Source: Brevundimonas sp. G8 (GTDB lineage Bacteria > Pseudomonadota > Alphaproteobacteria > Caulobacterales > Caulobacteraceae). Taken from it: DNA of 64,000 nt. Shown in pieces: positions 8,986-18,489 of the stretch (positions are counted from its first letter, which is position 1; each line of letters begins with the position of its first letter). The notes beneath the pieces were generated by a model, which was not told the origin of the DNA, did not search any database, and was given only the letters and a program-made list of their open reading frames with translations. The translations under genes and the position numbers were made by a program. The stretch is taken from positions 3,050,993 through 3,114,992 of the forward strand of contig NZ_LR732816.1 in NCBI RefSeq assembly GCF_902506205.1, read 5' to 3'.

Positions 8986-9716
8986 TGGACTTCCACGAAG
9001 AGGCGTTCGTGCTGTCTGCGCGCAGCCATGGGGACACGGGGTCGGTCGTGGACCTGTTGACTGAAACCCATGGTCGGCGGTCCGCCTATGTGGCGGGCGG
9101 AGCGTCGCGCAAGATGAAGCCGTTTCTGCAGGTTGGGGCGCGGGTCGTGGCGGACTATCGAGCGCGGACCTCGGACCATCTGGGCGCTGCGCGACTGGAG
9201 CCGATGGGCGAGGGCCCCAGCGCCCTGTTCGACGACGCCTTGGCGCTGACCGGGCTGGCGGCGGCGGCCGGCGTGGCGCAAGGGGCCTTGCCTGAGCGCG
9301 AACCGCATCCCGGCGTCTTTCTGGCGTTCGAGGCGTTGATGGCGGCCTTCGCCTTGCCGGATGTCTGGCCGGCGATCTTCGTGCGGTTCGAGGCGGGGCT
9401 GCTGGAAGACCTGGGCTTTGGCCTCGATCTGTCGAAATGCGCAGCGACGGGCACGGCCGACGACCTGATCTACGTCAGTCCGCGCACCGGCCGGGCGGTC
9501 AGCCGCGACGCCGGCGCGCCCTATGCCGACAAGATGCTGACCCTCCCGCCCTTCATGCTGGGCGCCCAGGCGGGACTGATCGAGGGCGACGTGAAGGCCG
9601 GGTTCGACCTGACCGGGCATTTCCTCGAACAGTTCGTGTTCCACCCGCAGAACAAGCCCCTGCCGCCCGCGCGCGTCTGGATGCTGGACAAGCTGGCCGA
9701 CGCCGGACGCCTCTAG
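8985..9716 (+). CDS. recO: DNA repair protein RecO
   Basis: 243 residues. RecO loads RecA on gapped DNA with RecR and RecF. The N-terminal OB-fold begins with EEAFVLSARSHGDTGSVVDLLTETHG and continues through KPFLQVGARV; the helical C-terminal half contains YADKMLTLPPFML. The true start is the ATG at 8985 that overlaps the preceding stop. In many alphaproteobacteria recO lies near era, as here. Its 3' end converges with the dipZ-like gene, with stop codons overlapping by four bases. Confidence 0.92.
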   Translation: MDFHEEAFVLSARSHGDTGSVVDLLTETHGRRSAYVAGGASRKMKPFLQVGARVVADYRARTSDHLGAARLEPMGEGPSALFDDALALTGLAAAAGVAQGALPEREPHPGVFLAFEALMAAFALPDVWPAIFVRFEAGLLEDLGFGLDLSKCAATGTADDLIYVSPRTGRAVSRDAGAPYADKMLTLPPFMLGAQAGLIEGDVKAGFDLTGHFLEQFVFHPQNKPLPPARVWMLDKLADAGRL

Positions 9717-11443
9717 CCGAAGGTGAAGGCGAAGACCTGAACGCCGGGATCCAGGAACTCGATCTCGAACGTCCGTTCTCGCACCGCGCCCGTCTGGCGG
9801 ACCAACTGATAAAGCCGTTCGCCCTCGACGCGGCCCAGGCCCTGGGCGTCGATGTCGCTGCCGGCGTTCGCACCCGGCGCCACGCCATCGATACGCACGC
9901 GGAAACGGACCGGAGAGCCCGGCTTGCTCGGCCCCATGACCAGATGTAGGTCACGAGCCTTGAAGCGGAAGGCGACACGCCCGCCGGCAGCCTGAAGGTC
10001 GGCGTGCTCGCGGGTGACCCTCCAGCGGCCGGACAGGTTCCAGCCGTTCAATTGCAGCGGCGCGGCGACGTAATCCTTGATGACATCATTGGCCAGGCCG
10101 CCGGGCGAACGGAAGTTCTCGGCGCGCGCATAGCCGACATAGGTTTCCGGCGATTCGACCTGGGCCATGTCGGCGGCGGCCTCTGCACCCTGGGCCTGGA
10201 TGCTGACGAAATTGCTGGCGACGTTGGCGGCCCCGGCTTCCTTGAGCAGTTGCTGGATCACCCGTTCGGAGCCCGCATAGTCGCCTTCGCCGAAGTGGTG
10301 ATGACGAATCTGTCCCTTGGCGTCGATGAAGTAGTGGGCGGGCCAGTACTGGTTCTTGAACGCACGCCAGATGCCGAACTCGTTGTCCATGGCGACGGGA
10401 TAGGTGATGCCCAGCCGCTGAATGTTCTGACGGACGTTGGCCTCGGATTTCTCGAAGGCGAACTCGGGCGTGTGGACGCCGATCACCACCAGGCCCTGAT
10501 TCTTGTACTTTTCGGCCCAGGCGCGGACGTAGGGGATGGAGCGGATGCAGTTGATGCAGGAGTAGGTCCAGAAATCGACCACCACGACCTTGCCCTTCAA
10601 CTGCTCCGTCGTCAGGGGGGGGCTGTTGATCCAGGTCGTCGCGCCGGTCAGCGGTGGCATGACGCCCTCGACCGGCAGGTTGGCCAGATCGGTCGGCGCT
10701 GCGTTCGTCGGCATGCCTCGACCGATGCCGCCCAGCAGCGCCTGTTCGATCCGGCCCGTGCTGGCGGCGGAAATCCGGGTCAACAAACCGGTATCGGCGC
10801 CTAGGCCAATAATGACCACGCCGATCAGGACCAGCACGCCCAAGCCGCGCCGCACCCATTCGCCGACGCCCAGCGCGCCCTTCATGGCCTTGAACACCCG
10901 ACCTCCGACCAGCAGGGCCAGGCCCAATGAGGTCGCCGCGCCCGCCGCATAGGCCAGCAGCAGCACTGTCGTGCCGACGCCCGCGCCCTGAAGTGCGGCG
11001 CCCGTCAGAATTACGCCCAGGATCGGCCCCGCGCACGGCGCCCACAGCAAGCCCGTAGCCACACCCAGCAACAGCGAAGACCGCACCTCGCCCTGATCCC
11101 CACTGTGACGTTCCGCACGGTCCGTCAGCCAAGACCCGGCGGCGACGAAGGGCCGCATCAGCCGGTCGCCCAGGGCGGGCAATAACAGGCTGAGTCCCAG
11201 CACCGCCATGACCGCCAGGGCGATCCACCGCCCGACCTCATTGGCCCGCACCGCCCAGCCCCCGCCAAGCGCCGCCAGGGTCGCAACCCCCGCAAACGTC
11301 ACCGCCATGCCGACGAGCAGCGGCAGGCCGTTGCGCATGAACGGTCGATCGGCGCGAGCGAAGACGAAGGGCAAAACCGGCAAAATGCACGGGCTGACGA
11401 TGGTCAGGACGCCGGCGAGATAGGAGAGCAGGAACAGGATCAT
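9713..11443 (-). CDS. dipZ: DipZ-like fusion: CcdA membrane domain plus thioredoxin-like and C-terminal domain
   Basis: 576 residues. The N-terminal part is a CcdA-type electron-conducting membrane domain with several hydrophobic helices and its two intramembrane cysteines in SPCILP (Cys19) and APCAGP (Cys137). A periplasmic redoxin domain follows, with the active site TYSCINCIRS (Cys296, Cys299), and a C-terminal beta-rich domain of about 150 residues completes it. Such proteins move reducing power from cytoplasmic thioredoxin to the periplasm. Its ATG overlaps the stop of the upstream flavoenzyme gene by four bases. Confidence 0.88.
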   Translation of the reverse strand: MILFLLSYLAGVLTIVSPCILPVLPFVFARADRPFMRNGLPLLVGMAVTFAGVATLAALGGGWAVRANEVGRWIALAVMAVLGLSLLLPALGDRLMRPFVAAGSWLTDRAERHSGDQGEVRSSLLLGVATGLLWAPCAGPILGVILTGAALQGAGVGTTVLLLAYAAGAATSLGLALLVGGRVFKAMKGALGVGEWVRRGLGVLVLIGVVIIGLGADTGLLTRISAASTGRIEQALLGGIGRGMPTNAAPTDLANLPVEGVMPPLTGATTWINSPPLTTEQLKGKVVVVDFWTYSCINCIRSIPYVRAWAEKYKNQGLVVIGVHTPEFAFEKSEANVRQNIQRLGITYPVAMDNEFGIWRAFKNQYWPAHYFIDAKGQIRHHHFGEGDYAGSERVIQQLLKEAGAANVASNFVSIQAQGAEAAADMAQVESPETYVGYARAENFRSPGGLANDVIKDYVAAPLQLNGWNLSGRWRVTREHADLQAAGGRVAFRFKARDLHLVMGPSKPGSPVRFRVRIDGVAPGANAGSDIDAQGLGRVEGERLYQLVRQTGAVRERTFEIEFLDPGVQVFAFTFG

Positions 11444-12570
11444 GGCGCAGCCTGACGAGAAGGGTGGTTCTTCCCTACGTTCGAACCGACGGCGCGGTTG
11501 GTTTCATCGCTGCGGAAAATATTCGCGGCGCGGTCGATTTCATCAGCCAGGGTCCGCACGAGTTGATCCGCAGGCATGATACGGGACAGCGGAGCGCCCT
11601 GTCCGGCCCAATGTGCGGCATAGCCGTCGTCGCCTGCCGCCTTCGCGGCGGCGTTCAGTGCCTTGCCGATGTCGTAAGCGCGGGGATAGGCGGCGATTCG
11701 GTCGGGGTCGGCAGACCGCATGAAATCGTTCTCCAAGCCACGCGCCGGTCGCCCCGACAAAACAGCGGAGACCTGCGTCCGGTGGGCATTCGGCCCAGCC
11801 ATGGCCTGGCGATAGGCCTCGTCGGCCACCGATTCAGGGCAGGGCACGAAGGCGGTGCCCAATTGCGCGCCAGCCGCCCCAAGCATCATGGCCGCCGCCA
11901 CGCCTTGCCCGTCCATGATGCCGCCGGCGGCGATGACAGGAATGGTCAACTGCCGGGCTAGCATGCGCGTCAAAGGCAAGGTTGCGAGCCGCAGGTCGTC
12001 GGCGGGATCGAACACGCCCCGATGTCCGCCGGCCTCCCAGCCCTGGGCGACTACCATGTCGATCCCCGCCGCCTGGACGGCCTGACCTTCGGCGGGCGAG
12101 GTTGCGGTGGCCAGCAGGACGATTCCGGCTGTCTTCAACGCAGCGATCTGACGCGGCGTCGGCAGGCCGAAATGAAAGCTGACGGCGGCAGGCCGTTCTT
12201 CCAACAGCACCTGAAGCTTCGCCTCGTCCGTCAGGAAGCTGGCGTAGATGTCGCGCAGCTGCTCAGGCGGTCCGGCGTCGAACCGGTCGAACAAGGGCCG
12301 CAAACTGTCGATCCAGCTCTGGTCGCCGTCGGGGTCGGGCGCCGGGGTGGCATGGCAGAAGACGTTGACGTTGAACGGCCGATTGGTCAGGGCGCGGGTC
12401 GTCCGAATCTGACGCAGCGCTTCTTCGGCGTCCACGGCGCCGATCGCGATGGAGCCGAGCGCGCCGGCGTTGGACACGGCTGCGGCGAGGGCAGGCGTCG
12501 ATGTGCCCGCCATCGGCGCCTGAATGATCGGATGTCGAAGGCGGAAGGCTTGCGTCAGGCCAGTGTTCAC
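11440..12570 (-). CDS. NAD(P)H-dependent flavin oxidoreductase (nitronate monooxygenase-like)
   Basis: 376 residues from the GTG at 12570. I prefer this start to the GTG at 12594 because AAGGAG sits six bases before it. It is a TIM-barrel FMN enzyme: N-terminal RHPIIQAPMAG, the segment VAQGWEAGGHRG with the catalytic-type His, and the FMN phosphate loop PVIAAGGIMDGQGVAAAM. The family oxidises alkyl nitronates or serves as enoyl-ACP reductase (FabK-like); the short form here fits nitronate monooxygenase. The stop overlaps the dipZ-like ATG, so the two form an operon, divergent from parC. Confidence 0.85.
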   Translation of the reverse strand: MNTGLTQAFRLRHPIIQAPMAGTSTPALAAAVSNAGALGSIAIGAVDAEEALRQIRTTRALTNRPFNVNVFCHATPAPDPDGDQSWIDSLRPLFDRFDAGPPEQLRDIYASFLTDEAKLQVLLEERPAAVSFHFGLPTPRQIAALKTAGIVLLATATSPAEGQAVQAAGIDMVVAQGWEAGGHRGVFDPADDLRLATLPLTRMLARQLTIPVIAAGGIMDGQGVAAAMMLGAAGAQLGTAFVPCPESVADEAYRQAMAGPNAHRTQVSAVLSGRPARGLENDFMRSADPDRIAAYPRAYDIGKALNAAAKAAGDDGYAAHWAGQGAPLSRIMPADQLVRTLADEIDRAANIFRSDETNRAVGSNVGKNHPSRQAAP

Positions 12571-12711
12571 GGTGCGCTCCTTGCTGACGTCCACTTATGC
12601 GCCGACGACACGATCCAAAAGAGCGTTCATGCGTTCGCCGCGCCAACTATCCCCGACTTAGACGCCGCTTCGGGCTAGACTTCCGGCTTCCCATCCCCGA
12701 TTCGCTGGCCC

Positions 12712-14913
12712 ATGACGATCCATGCCCCGCCGCCGGAAGGCGGCCGTATCATCGACGAGCCGATGGAGACGGCGCTCAGCCGCCGCTATCTGGCCTACGC
12801 CCTGTCGACCATCACCAACCGCGCGCTGCCGGACGTGCGCGACGGGTTCAAGCCCGTGCACCGGCGCATCCTGTACGCCATGCACCAGATGCGGCTGAAC
12901 CCGCAGGCGGCGGCGCGCAAATGCGCCAAGGTCGTCGGCGAGGTCATGGGCGGATATCACCCGCACGGCGACGCCTCGATCTATGAGGCCCTGGTGCGTC
13001 TGGCCCAGGATTTCGCTCAGCGTTATCCGCTGGTCGACGGCCAGGGAAACTTCGGCAATATCGACGGCGATAGCGCCGCCGCGATGCGCTACACCGAGTG
13101 CAAGCTGACGCCCGCCGCCGTGCTGCTGCTGGACGGGATCGATCAGGATTCAGTCGATTTCCGCGCCACCTATGACGATCAGGACGAAGAGCCGATCGTC
13201 TTGCCGGCCGGCTTCCCAAATCTGCTGGCCAACGGCTCCTCCGGCATCGCCGTCGGCATGGCGACCTCGATCCCGCCGCACAATGTCGGTGAGCTGATCG
13301 ACGCCTGCCAGATGCTGCTGGACCGGCCCGAGACGACGACCGCCGAACTGGTGCAACTGGTGCCGGGACCGGACTTCCCGACCGGCGGCGTGGCGGTCGA
13401 AGGCCATGCTTCGATCCTGGACGCCTATGAGACGGGTAGGGGCGGGGTGCGTCTGCGGGCGCGTTGGGAGACCGAGGATCTGGGGCGCGGCGTGTGGCGG
13501 ATCATCGTCACAGAGATGCCTTATCAGGTGCAGAAATCGCGCCTGATCGAGGCGTTGGCGGACCTGATCGAGCACAAGAAGGCGCCGCTTCTGGGCGACG
13601 TGCGCGACGAGTCGGCCGAGGATATCCGCCTGATCCTGGAGCCCAAGAACCGCACCATCGAGCCTGAAATGCTGATGGAAAGCCTGTTCAAACTGTCAGA
13701 TCTGGAGGTCCGCTTCCCTATCAACATGAACGTGCTGGACGCCAGCGGCACGCCGCGCGTCATGGGGCTGAAGGACTGCCTGCGCGCCTTCCTGGATCAC
13801 CGCCGCGTGGTGCTGAACCGGCGTTCGCAATGGCGGATCGAGCGGGTCGAGAAGAGGCTGCACCTGCTGGAAGGCTTGCGCATCGTCTTCCTCAACCTGG
13901 ACGAGGTGATCCGGATCGTTCGCGAGGAGGAGCAGCCTAAGGCGGTGCTGATCGCCCGCTTCGGTCTGACGGAAGCCCAGTCCGACTATATTCTCGACAC
14001 CCGTTTGCGTCAGCTGGCGCGGATCGAGGAGATGGCGATCGAGAAGGAATTCAATGCGCTGTCGGAAGAACTTGCGCATCTGCAAGCGCTGACGTCGTCG
14101 GAAGGCAAGCAGTGGAAGGCCGTGTCCAAGGAGCTGGACGTGGTGCGCAAGGCGCTGATCTCGCCGCGCCGGACCACCATCGCGGAGGCCGTCGACAGCT
14201 CGGCCTTCGTCGCACCCGAGGCCTTCATCCCGCGTGAGGCGATAACCGTAATCCTGTCGGAACGCGGCTGGATTCGCGCCGCCAAGGGCAAGGTCGAGGA
14301 TCCGTCGGAGCTGAAGTTCAAGGAAGGCGACCAACTGGCCTACCTCGTGCCGGCCTATACGACCGACAAGCTGCTTGTGGCGGCGTCGGACGGGCGCATC
14401 TTCACCATCGGGGCCGACAAGCTGGCGTCGGGTCGCGGGCACGGCGAGCCGCTGCGCCTGATGATCGATCTGGATGAAAAGGCCGAGATCATCAACGTCC
14501 TGGCGCACCAGCCCGGCGGCAAGCTGCTGATCGCGTCGAAGGCCGGTTACGGCTTCATCGCGCCGGAAGACGAGACCCTGGCCCAGAAGCGCGGCGGCAA
14601 ACAGGTGCTGAACGGCGATCTGCTGGCCGTATTGCGCGTCACCGGGGATCACGTTGCGACCGTCGGCGAGAACATCAAGGCCTTGATCTTCCCACTATCC
14701 GAACTGCCCGAAATGGGGCGTGGCAAGGGCGTAAGGCTGCAAAACTACAAACAGGGCGGCCTAGCCGACGTGGCGGTGTTCAATGCCGACCAGGGGCCGG
14801 AATGGACCGACGGCGGGGGGCGCCGTCGCAACTGGCCCGACTGGAAGGACTGGCTAGGCAAGCGCGCTGGCGCCGGCCGTCAGGGACCGCGGGGGTTGAG
14901 GAAGTTCAGGTAA
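12712..14913 (+). CDS. parC: DNA topoisomerase IV subunit A
   Basis: 733 residues. With ParE it decatenates chromosomes. The winged-helix/tower part is intact, with the catalytic tyrosine in AAMRYTECK (Tyr127). The quinolone-determining region reads [12 protein letters not shown], so the residue matching E. coli ParC Ser80 is Ala88. The C-terminal beta-pinwheel is degenerate and ends in a basic, tryptophan-rich tail. The length suits ParC rather than GyrA, which usually exceeds 850 residues. parE lies 1.5 kb away on the opposite strand. Confidence 0.94.
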   Translation: MTIHAPPPEGGRIIDEPMETALSRRYLAYALSTITNRALPDVRDGFKPVHRRILYAMHQMRLNPQAAARKCAKVVGEVMGGYHPHGDASIYEALVRLAQDFAQRYPLVDGQGNFGNIDGDSAAAMRYTECKLTPAAVLLLDGIDQDSVDFRATYDDQDEEPIVLPAGFPNLLANGSSGIAVGMATSIPPHNVGELIDACQMLLDRPETTTAELVQLVPGPDFPTGGVAVEGHASILDAYETGRGGVRLRARWETEDLGRGVWRIIVTEMPYQVQKSRLIEALADLIEHKKAPLLGDVRDESAEDIRLILEPKNRTIEPEMLMESLFKLSDLEVRFPINMNVLDASGTPRVMGLKDCLRAFLDHRRVVLNRRSQWRIERVEKRLHLLEGLRIVFLNLDEVIRIVREEEQPKAVLIARFGLTEAQSDYILDTRLRQLARIEEMAIEKEFNALSEELAHLQALTSSEGKQWKAVSKELDVVRKALISPRRTTIAEAVDSSAFVAPEAFIPREAITVILSERGWIRAAKGKVEDPSELKFKEGDQLAYLVPAYTTDKLLVAASDGRIFTIGADKLASGRGHGEPLRLMIDLDEKAEIINVLAHQPGGKLLIASKAGYGFIAPEDETLAQKRGGKQVLNGDLLAVLRVTGDHVATVGENIKALIFPLSELPEMGRGKGVRLQNYKQGGLADVAVFNADQGPEWTDGGGRRRNWPDWKDWLGKRAGAGRQGPRGLRKFR

Positions 14914-14946
14914 AGTTGAGTCGTCTCTTGGTCGCGATCCGTCGGT

Positions 14947-16359
14947 CTAGAACAGCACCGACGGATTCATGATCCGCTTGGGGTCGATGGCGCGGCGGAT
15001 CGCGGCCATGGTTTCGATCTCGATAGGTGACTTGTAGCGCTTGACCTCTTCAGTCTTGAGCCGGCCCAGACCGTGTTCGGCCGAGATGGAGCCGTCGTAG
15101 GTTCCGACAACGTCGTGAACGACTTGTGAGCCTTCCTTCCAGCGGCCGATGAAGGAGGGGATATCCTGACCGACGCCCGGCAGGATGTCGTAGTGCAGAT
15201 TGCCGTCGCCGACGTGGCCGAAGACCGAGATGCGGGCGCCGGGGTGGAAGCGTTCGACGGCGGCCGAGGCTTCGTCGATGAACTCCGCGATGCGGCTGAT
15301 GGGGACGGAGACGTCGTGTTTCCAGCCGCCGCCCTCGGGCTTCAGGGCCGCCGAATGTTCCTCGCGCAGACGCCAGAAGGCGGCGCGCTGGGCGTCGTTC
15401 TGGGCGATGGCGGCGTCGGTGATCAGGCCTTGCTCGAAGGCGACTTCCAGCAGGGCCTCCATCTGGGCCTCGGCGCCGCCGGGCGTGCCGGAGGCGATCT
15501 CGATCAGGACATACCAGTCGGGGGTCGAGTCCAGCGGTTCGCGGGTGTCGGGGATGTTCTTGAGGACCAGCGCCATGCCCAGCCGCTTCATCAGTTCGAA
15601 GGCTTCAACCCCGCCGCCCGTCTCGGCCTTGGCTCGGGCCAACAGTTCGACAGAGGCGGCGGCCGTCTCCAGGCCGACAACCGCGACGGCGCGCGAACGC
15701 ATGATGGGGAAGAGTTTCAGGGTGGCGGCGGTGACGACGCCCAATGTGCCCTCGGCGCCGATCAGCAGTTGTTTCAGGTCGTAGCCGGTATTGTCCTTGC
15801 GCAGGCGTTTCAGGCCCCGGAAGATCTCGCCGCTGGGCATGACGGCCTCCAAGCCCAGCACCAGGTCGCGCATCATGCCGTAGCGCAGCACCTGGGTGCC
15901 GCCCGCGTTGGTCGAGATGACGCCGCCGATCGTGGCCGAACCCTCGGCCGCCAGACTGAGCGGAAAATAGCGGCTCGCCGCTGTCGCCGCTTGCTGGGCT
16001 TCCAACAGGGTCAAGCCAGCCTCGACCGTCATGGCGTCGTCCAGCGGGGTCACGTCGCGGACGGCGCGCATCTTGCGGGTGGACAGCAGGACTTCGCCGA
16101 AGGGGATCTGGCCGCCGACCAAGCCCGTGCCGCCGCCATGAGGCGTGATGGCTACGCCTTCGCGGGCGCAGATGGTAACGGCCTTCGCCATTTCCTCGAC
16201 CGAACGCGGGGTCAGCAGGATCGGCGTGTTGCCCGTCCAGCGATTGCGCCATTCCGTGAGCGACGGAGCGATGACCTCGGGATCCTGGGTCCAGCCGCCC
16301 GGACCCAGCGCGGCCTTCAGTTCGTCGAGCACGGCGGAGGAGGGGGCGGGCGTCTGCAT
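14947..16359 (-). CDS. FAD-binding oxidoreductase (D-2-hydroxyglutarate/D-lactate dehydrogenase family)
   Basis: 470 residues. The FAD_binding_4 domain shows ITPHGGGTGLVGGQIP (about 93-108), EGSATIGGVISTNAGG and the loop GAEGTLGVVTAATLKLFP. The FAD-linked oxidase C-terminal domain contains FGHVGDGNLHYDI and ends in ISAEHGLGRLK and KRIMNPSVLF, both typical of D-2-hydroxyglutarate, D-lactate and glycolate dehydrogenases. The exact substrate cannot be read from the sequence. It lies between parC and parE with no functional link to topoisomerase. Confidence 0.87.
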   Translation of the reverse strand: MQTPAPSSAVLDELKAALGPGGWTQDPEVIAPSLTEWRNRWTGNTPILLTPRSVEEMAKAVTICAREGVAITPHGGGTGLVGGQIPFGEVLLSTRKMRAVRDVTPLDDAMTVEAGLTLLEAQQAATAASRYFPLSLAAEGSATIGGVISTNAGGTQVLRYGMMRDLVLGLEAVMPSGEIFRGLKRLRKDNTGYDLKQLLIGAEGTLGVVTAATLKLFPIMRSRAVAVVGLETAAASVELLARAKAETGGGVEAFELMKRLGMALVLKNIPDTREPLDSTPDWYVLIEIASGTPGGAEAQMEALLEVAFEQGLITDAAIAQNDAQRAAFWRLREEHSAALKPEGGGWKHDVSVPISRIAEFIDEASAAVERFHPGARISVFGHVGDGNLHYDILPGVGQDIPSFIGRWKEGSQVVHDVVGTYDGSISAEHGLGRLKTEEVKRYKSPIEIETMAAIRRAIDPKRIMNPSVLF

Positions 16360-16407
16360 GCCCCCTTTTGTCAGGCGTCGTCGTTCGGTGGAAGGGCCGC
16401 GACGGCC

Positions 16408-18489
16408 TCAGACGTCGAGTTCTTCTTTCACGAACTGCGCATTTTCCTGAATGAACTGGAAGCGGGCCTCGGCGCGCTTGCCCATAAGGCGTTCGACCAG
16501 ATCCTCGATGTCGGTCTCGGCGTCGGGGACGGTGATGCGCGCCAAGGTCCGCTTCCTGGGATCCATGGTGGTCTCCTTGAGCTGGGAGGCCATCATTTCG
16601 CCCAGGCCCTTGAACCGGCCGATCTCGGTCTTCTTGCCCTTGAAGACGGTGGCCAGCAGTTCGTCGCGGTGGGCGTCGTCGCGGGCGTATTCGCTCAAGG
16701 GGCCTGCACTGATGCGATAAAGCGGCGGCAGGGCCATGAAGACCCGGCCCTGGCGGATGGTCTCGGGCATGACGCGGTAGAAGAAGGTGATCAGCAGGGC
16801 CGCGATGTGGGCGCCGTCCACGTCGGCGTCGGTCATGATGACGATCCGCTCGTAGCGCAGGTCGTCGATGTTGAAGCGATTGCCCGGCTGGACGCCCATG
16901 GCGAGGGCAAGGTCGGACAGTTCGACGTTCTGGCGCAGCTTGTCCGCCGTGGCCGAGGCGACGTTCAGGATCTTGCCGCGCAGGGGCAGGATGGCCTGGG
17001 TCGTGCGGTCGCGCGCTTGTTTGGCCGAGCCGCCTGCCGAATCGCCTTCGACGATGAACAGTTCAGTGCCCTGGGCCGACTGGCGGCTGCAGTCGGACAG
17101 CTTACCCGGCAGGCGCAGCTTGCGGGTGGCGGCGGCGCGCTGGACCTCCTTGTCCTTACGGCGACGCAGGCGGTCCTCGGCGCGGTCGACGACGAAGCCG
17201 AGCAGGGCGTTGGCCTGTTTGGGGCTTTCGGTCAGCCAGTGGTCCAGCGGGTCGCGCAGCAACTGCTCCACGATGCGCGTGCCCTCGGGCGAGGACAGGC
17301 GGTCCTTGGTCTGGCCTTGGAACTCGGGATTGCGGATGAAGACGCTGATCAGGGCGCCGGCGTTGGCGATGACGTCCTCGGCCGTGATGATGGCGGCGCG
17401 CTTTTCGTTGGTCAGTTCGCCGTAGGATTTCAGACCCTTGACCAGGGCAGCGCGGAAGCCGGCTTCATGCGTGCCGCCGTCGGGCGTCGAGACCGTGTTG
17501 CAGTAAGACTGGATGAAACCGTCGGATTCGCCGAAGCCGATCGGCGACCAGGTGACGGCCCATTCGAAAGCGCCTGCTTCGCCCTGGCGCTCGGCGCGGC
17601 CGGCGAAAGTGGGGGTGACGGTGTCCAGTTCGCCGATCCGGTCCACCAGAGCGTCGGCCAGGCCGCCGGGGAAGTGCAGGCTGGCCTGGGTCGGCGTGGC
17701 GTCGGTGATGCGCTCCGGCGCGCAGGTCCACCGGATTTCCACGCCGCGGAACAGATAAGCCTTGGAGCGGGCCATGCGGAACAGGCGCGCGGGCTTGAAG
17801 GCCGCGCCCATGCCGAAGATTTCGTCGTCCGGCTTGAAGCGGATCAGGGTGCCGCGCTTCTTGGACGGGCCGATCTGCTGGATAGGAGCCAAGACGGCGC
17901 CGCGGCTGAAGGCCTGTTTCCACTCGAAGCCGTCGCGCCAGACGGTGACCTCGACGCTTTCGCTGAGCGCATTGACGACCGAGACGCCGACGCCGTGCAA
18001 ACCGCCCGAGGTCTCATAGGCCTTGCCCGAGAACTTGCCGCCAGAGTGGAGGACGGTCATGACCACTTCCAGCGCCGACTTGCCGGGGTGTTTGGGGTGA
18101 GGATCGACAGGGATGCCGCGCCCGTCGTCGCGGACCGACAGATAACCCTCAGCGTCCAGATCGACGGTGATCAGCTTGGCGTGTTTGGCCACCGCCTCGT
18201 CCATGGCGTTGTCCAGAACTTCGGCGAACAGGTGGTGCAGGGCCCGCTCGTCCGTGCCGCCGATATACATGCCGGGGCGTTTTCGGACGGGCTCCAGCCC
18301 TTCCAGCACCTCGATGGAGGAAGCGGAATAGGCGTTGGCGCTGCCGGCCGTCGGCGCGGCGGCTGCGTTTGGGGCAGGGGATGGCGTAGGCGCGGGCGGC
18401 GCCTCGGGCGGCTTCACCGCAACACGTTTGGGAGGCTCGGGTTTGCGAGCTTCGGGTTCGTCGTCAAAAGCGAAGAGGTCGGCGGCCAT
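16408..18489 (-). CDS. parE: DNA topoisomerase IV subunit B
   Basis: 693 residues. GHKL ATPase domain: EVLDNAMDEA, DDGRGIPV and GGLHGVGVSVVNALS. Transducer domain, then Toprim with EGDSAGGSA and MTDADVDGAH. A Pro/Ala-rich tail of about 50 residues precedes the conserved IEVLEGLEPVRKRPGMYIG. The start codon lies inside the 3' end of the upstream O-antigen ligase-like gene (26-base overlap), so translation may be coupled. ParE supplies the ATP-driven clamp for ParC. Confidence 0.95.
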   Translation of the reverse strand: MAADLFAFDDEPEARKPEPPKRVAVKPPEAPPAPTPSPAPNAAAAPTAGSANAYSASSIEVLEGLEPVRKRPGMYIGGTDERALHHLFAEVLDNAMDEAVAKHAKLITVDLDAEGYLSVRDDGRGIPVDPHPKHPGKSALEVVMTVLHSGGKFSGKAYETSGGLHGVGVSVVNALSESVEVTVWRDGFEWKQAFSRGAVLAPIQQIGPSKKRGTLIRFKPDDEIFGMGAAFKPARLFRMARSKAYLFRGVEIRWTCAPERITDATPTQASLHFPGGLADALVDRIGELDTVTPTFAGRAERQGEAGAFEWAVTWSPIGFGESDGFIQSYCNTVSTPDGGTHEAGFRAALVKGLKSYGELTNEKRAAIITAEDVIANAGALISVFIRNPEFQGQTKDRLSSPEGTRIVEQLLRDPLDHWLTESPKQANALLGFVVDRAEDRLRRRKDKEVQRAAATRKLRLPGKLSDCSRQSAQGTELFIVEGDSAGGSAKQARDRTTQAILPLRGKILNVASATADKLRQNVELSDLALAMGVQPGNRFNIDDLRYERIVIMTDADVDGAHIAALLITFFYRVMPETIRQGRVFMALPPLYRISAGPLSEYARDDAHRDELLATVFKGKKTEIGRFKGLGEMMASQLKETTMDPRKRTLARITVPDAETDIEDLVERLMGKRAEARFQFIQENAQFVKEELDV

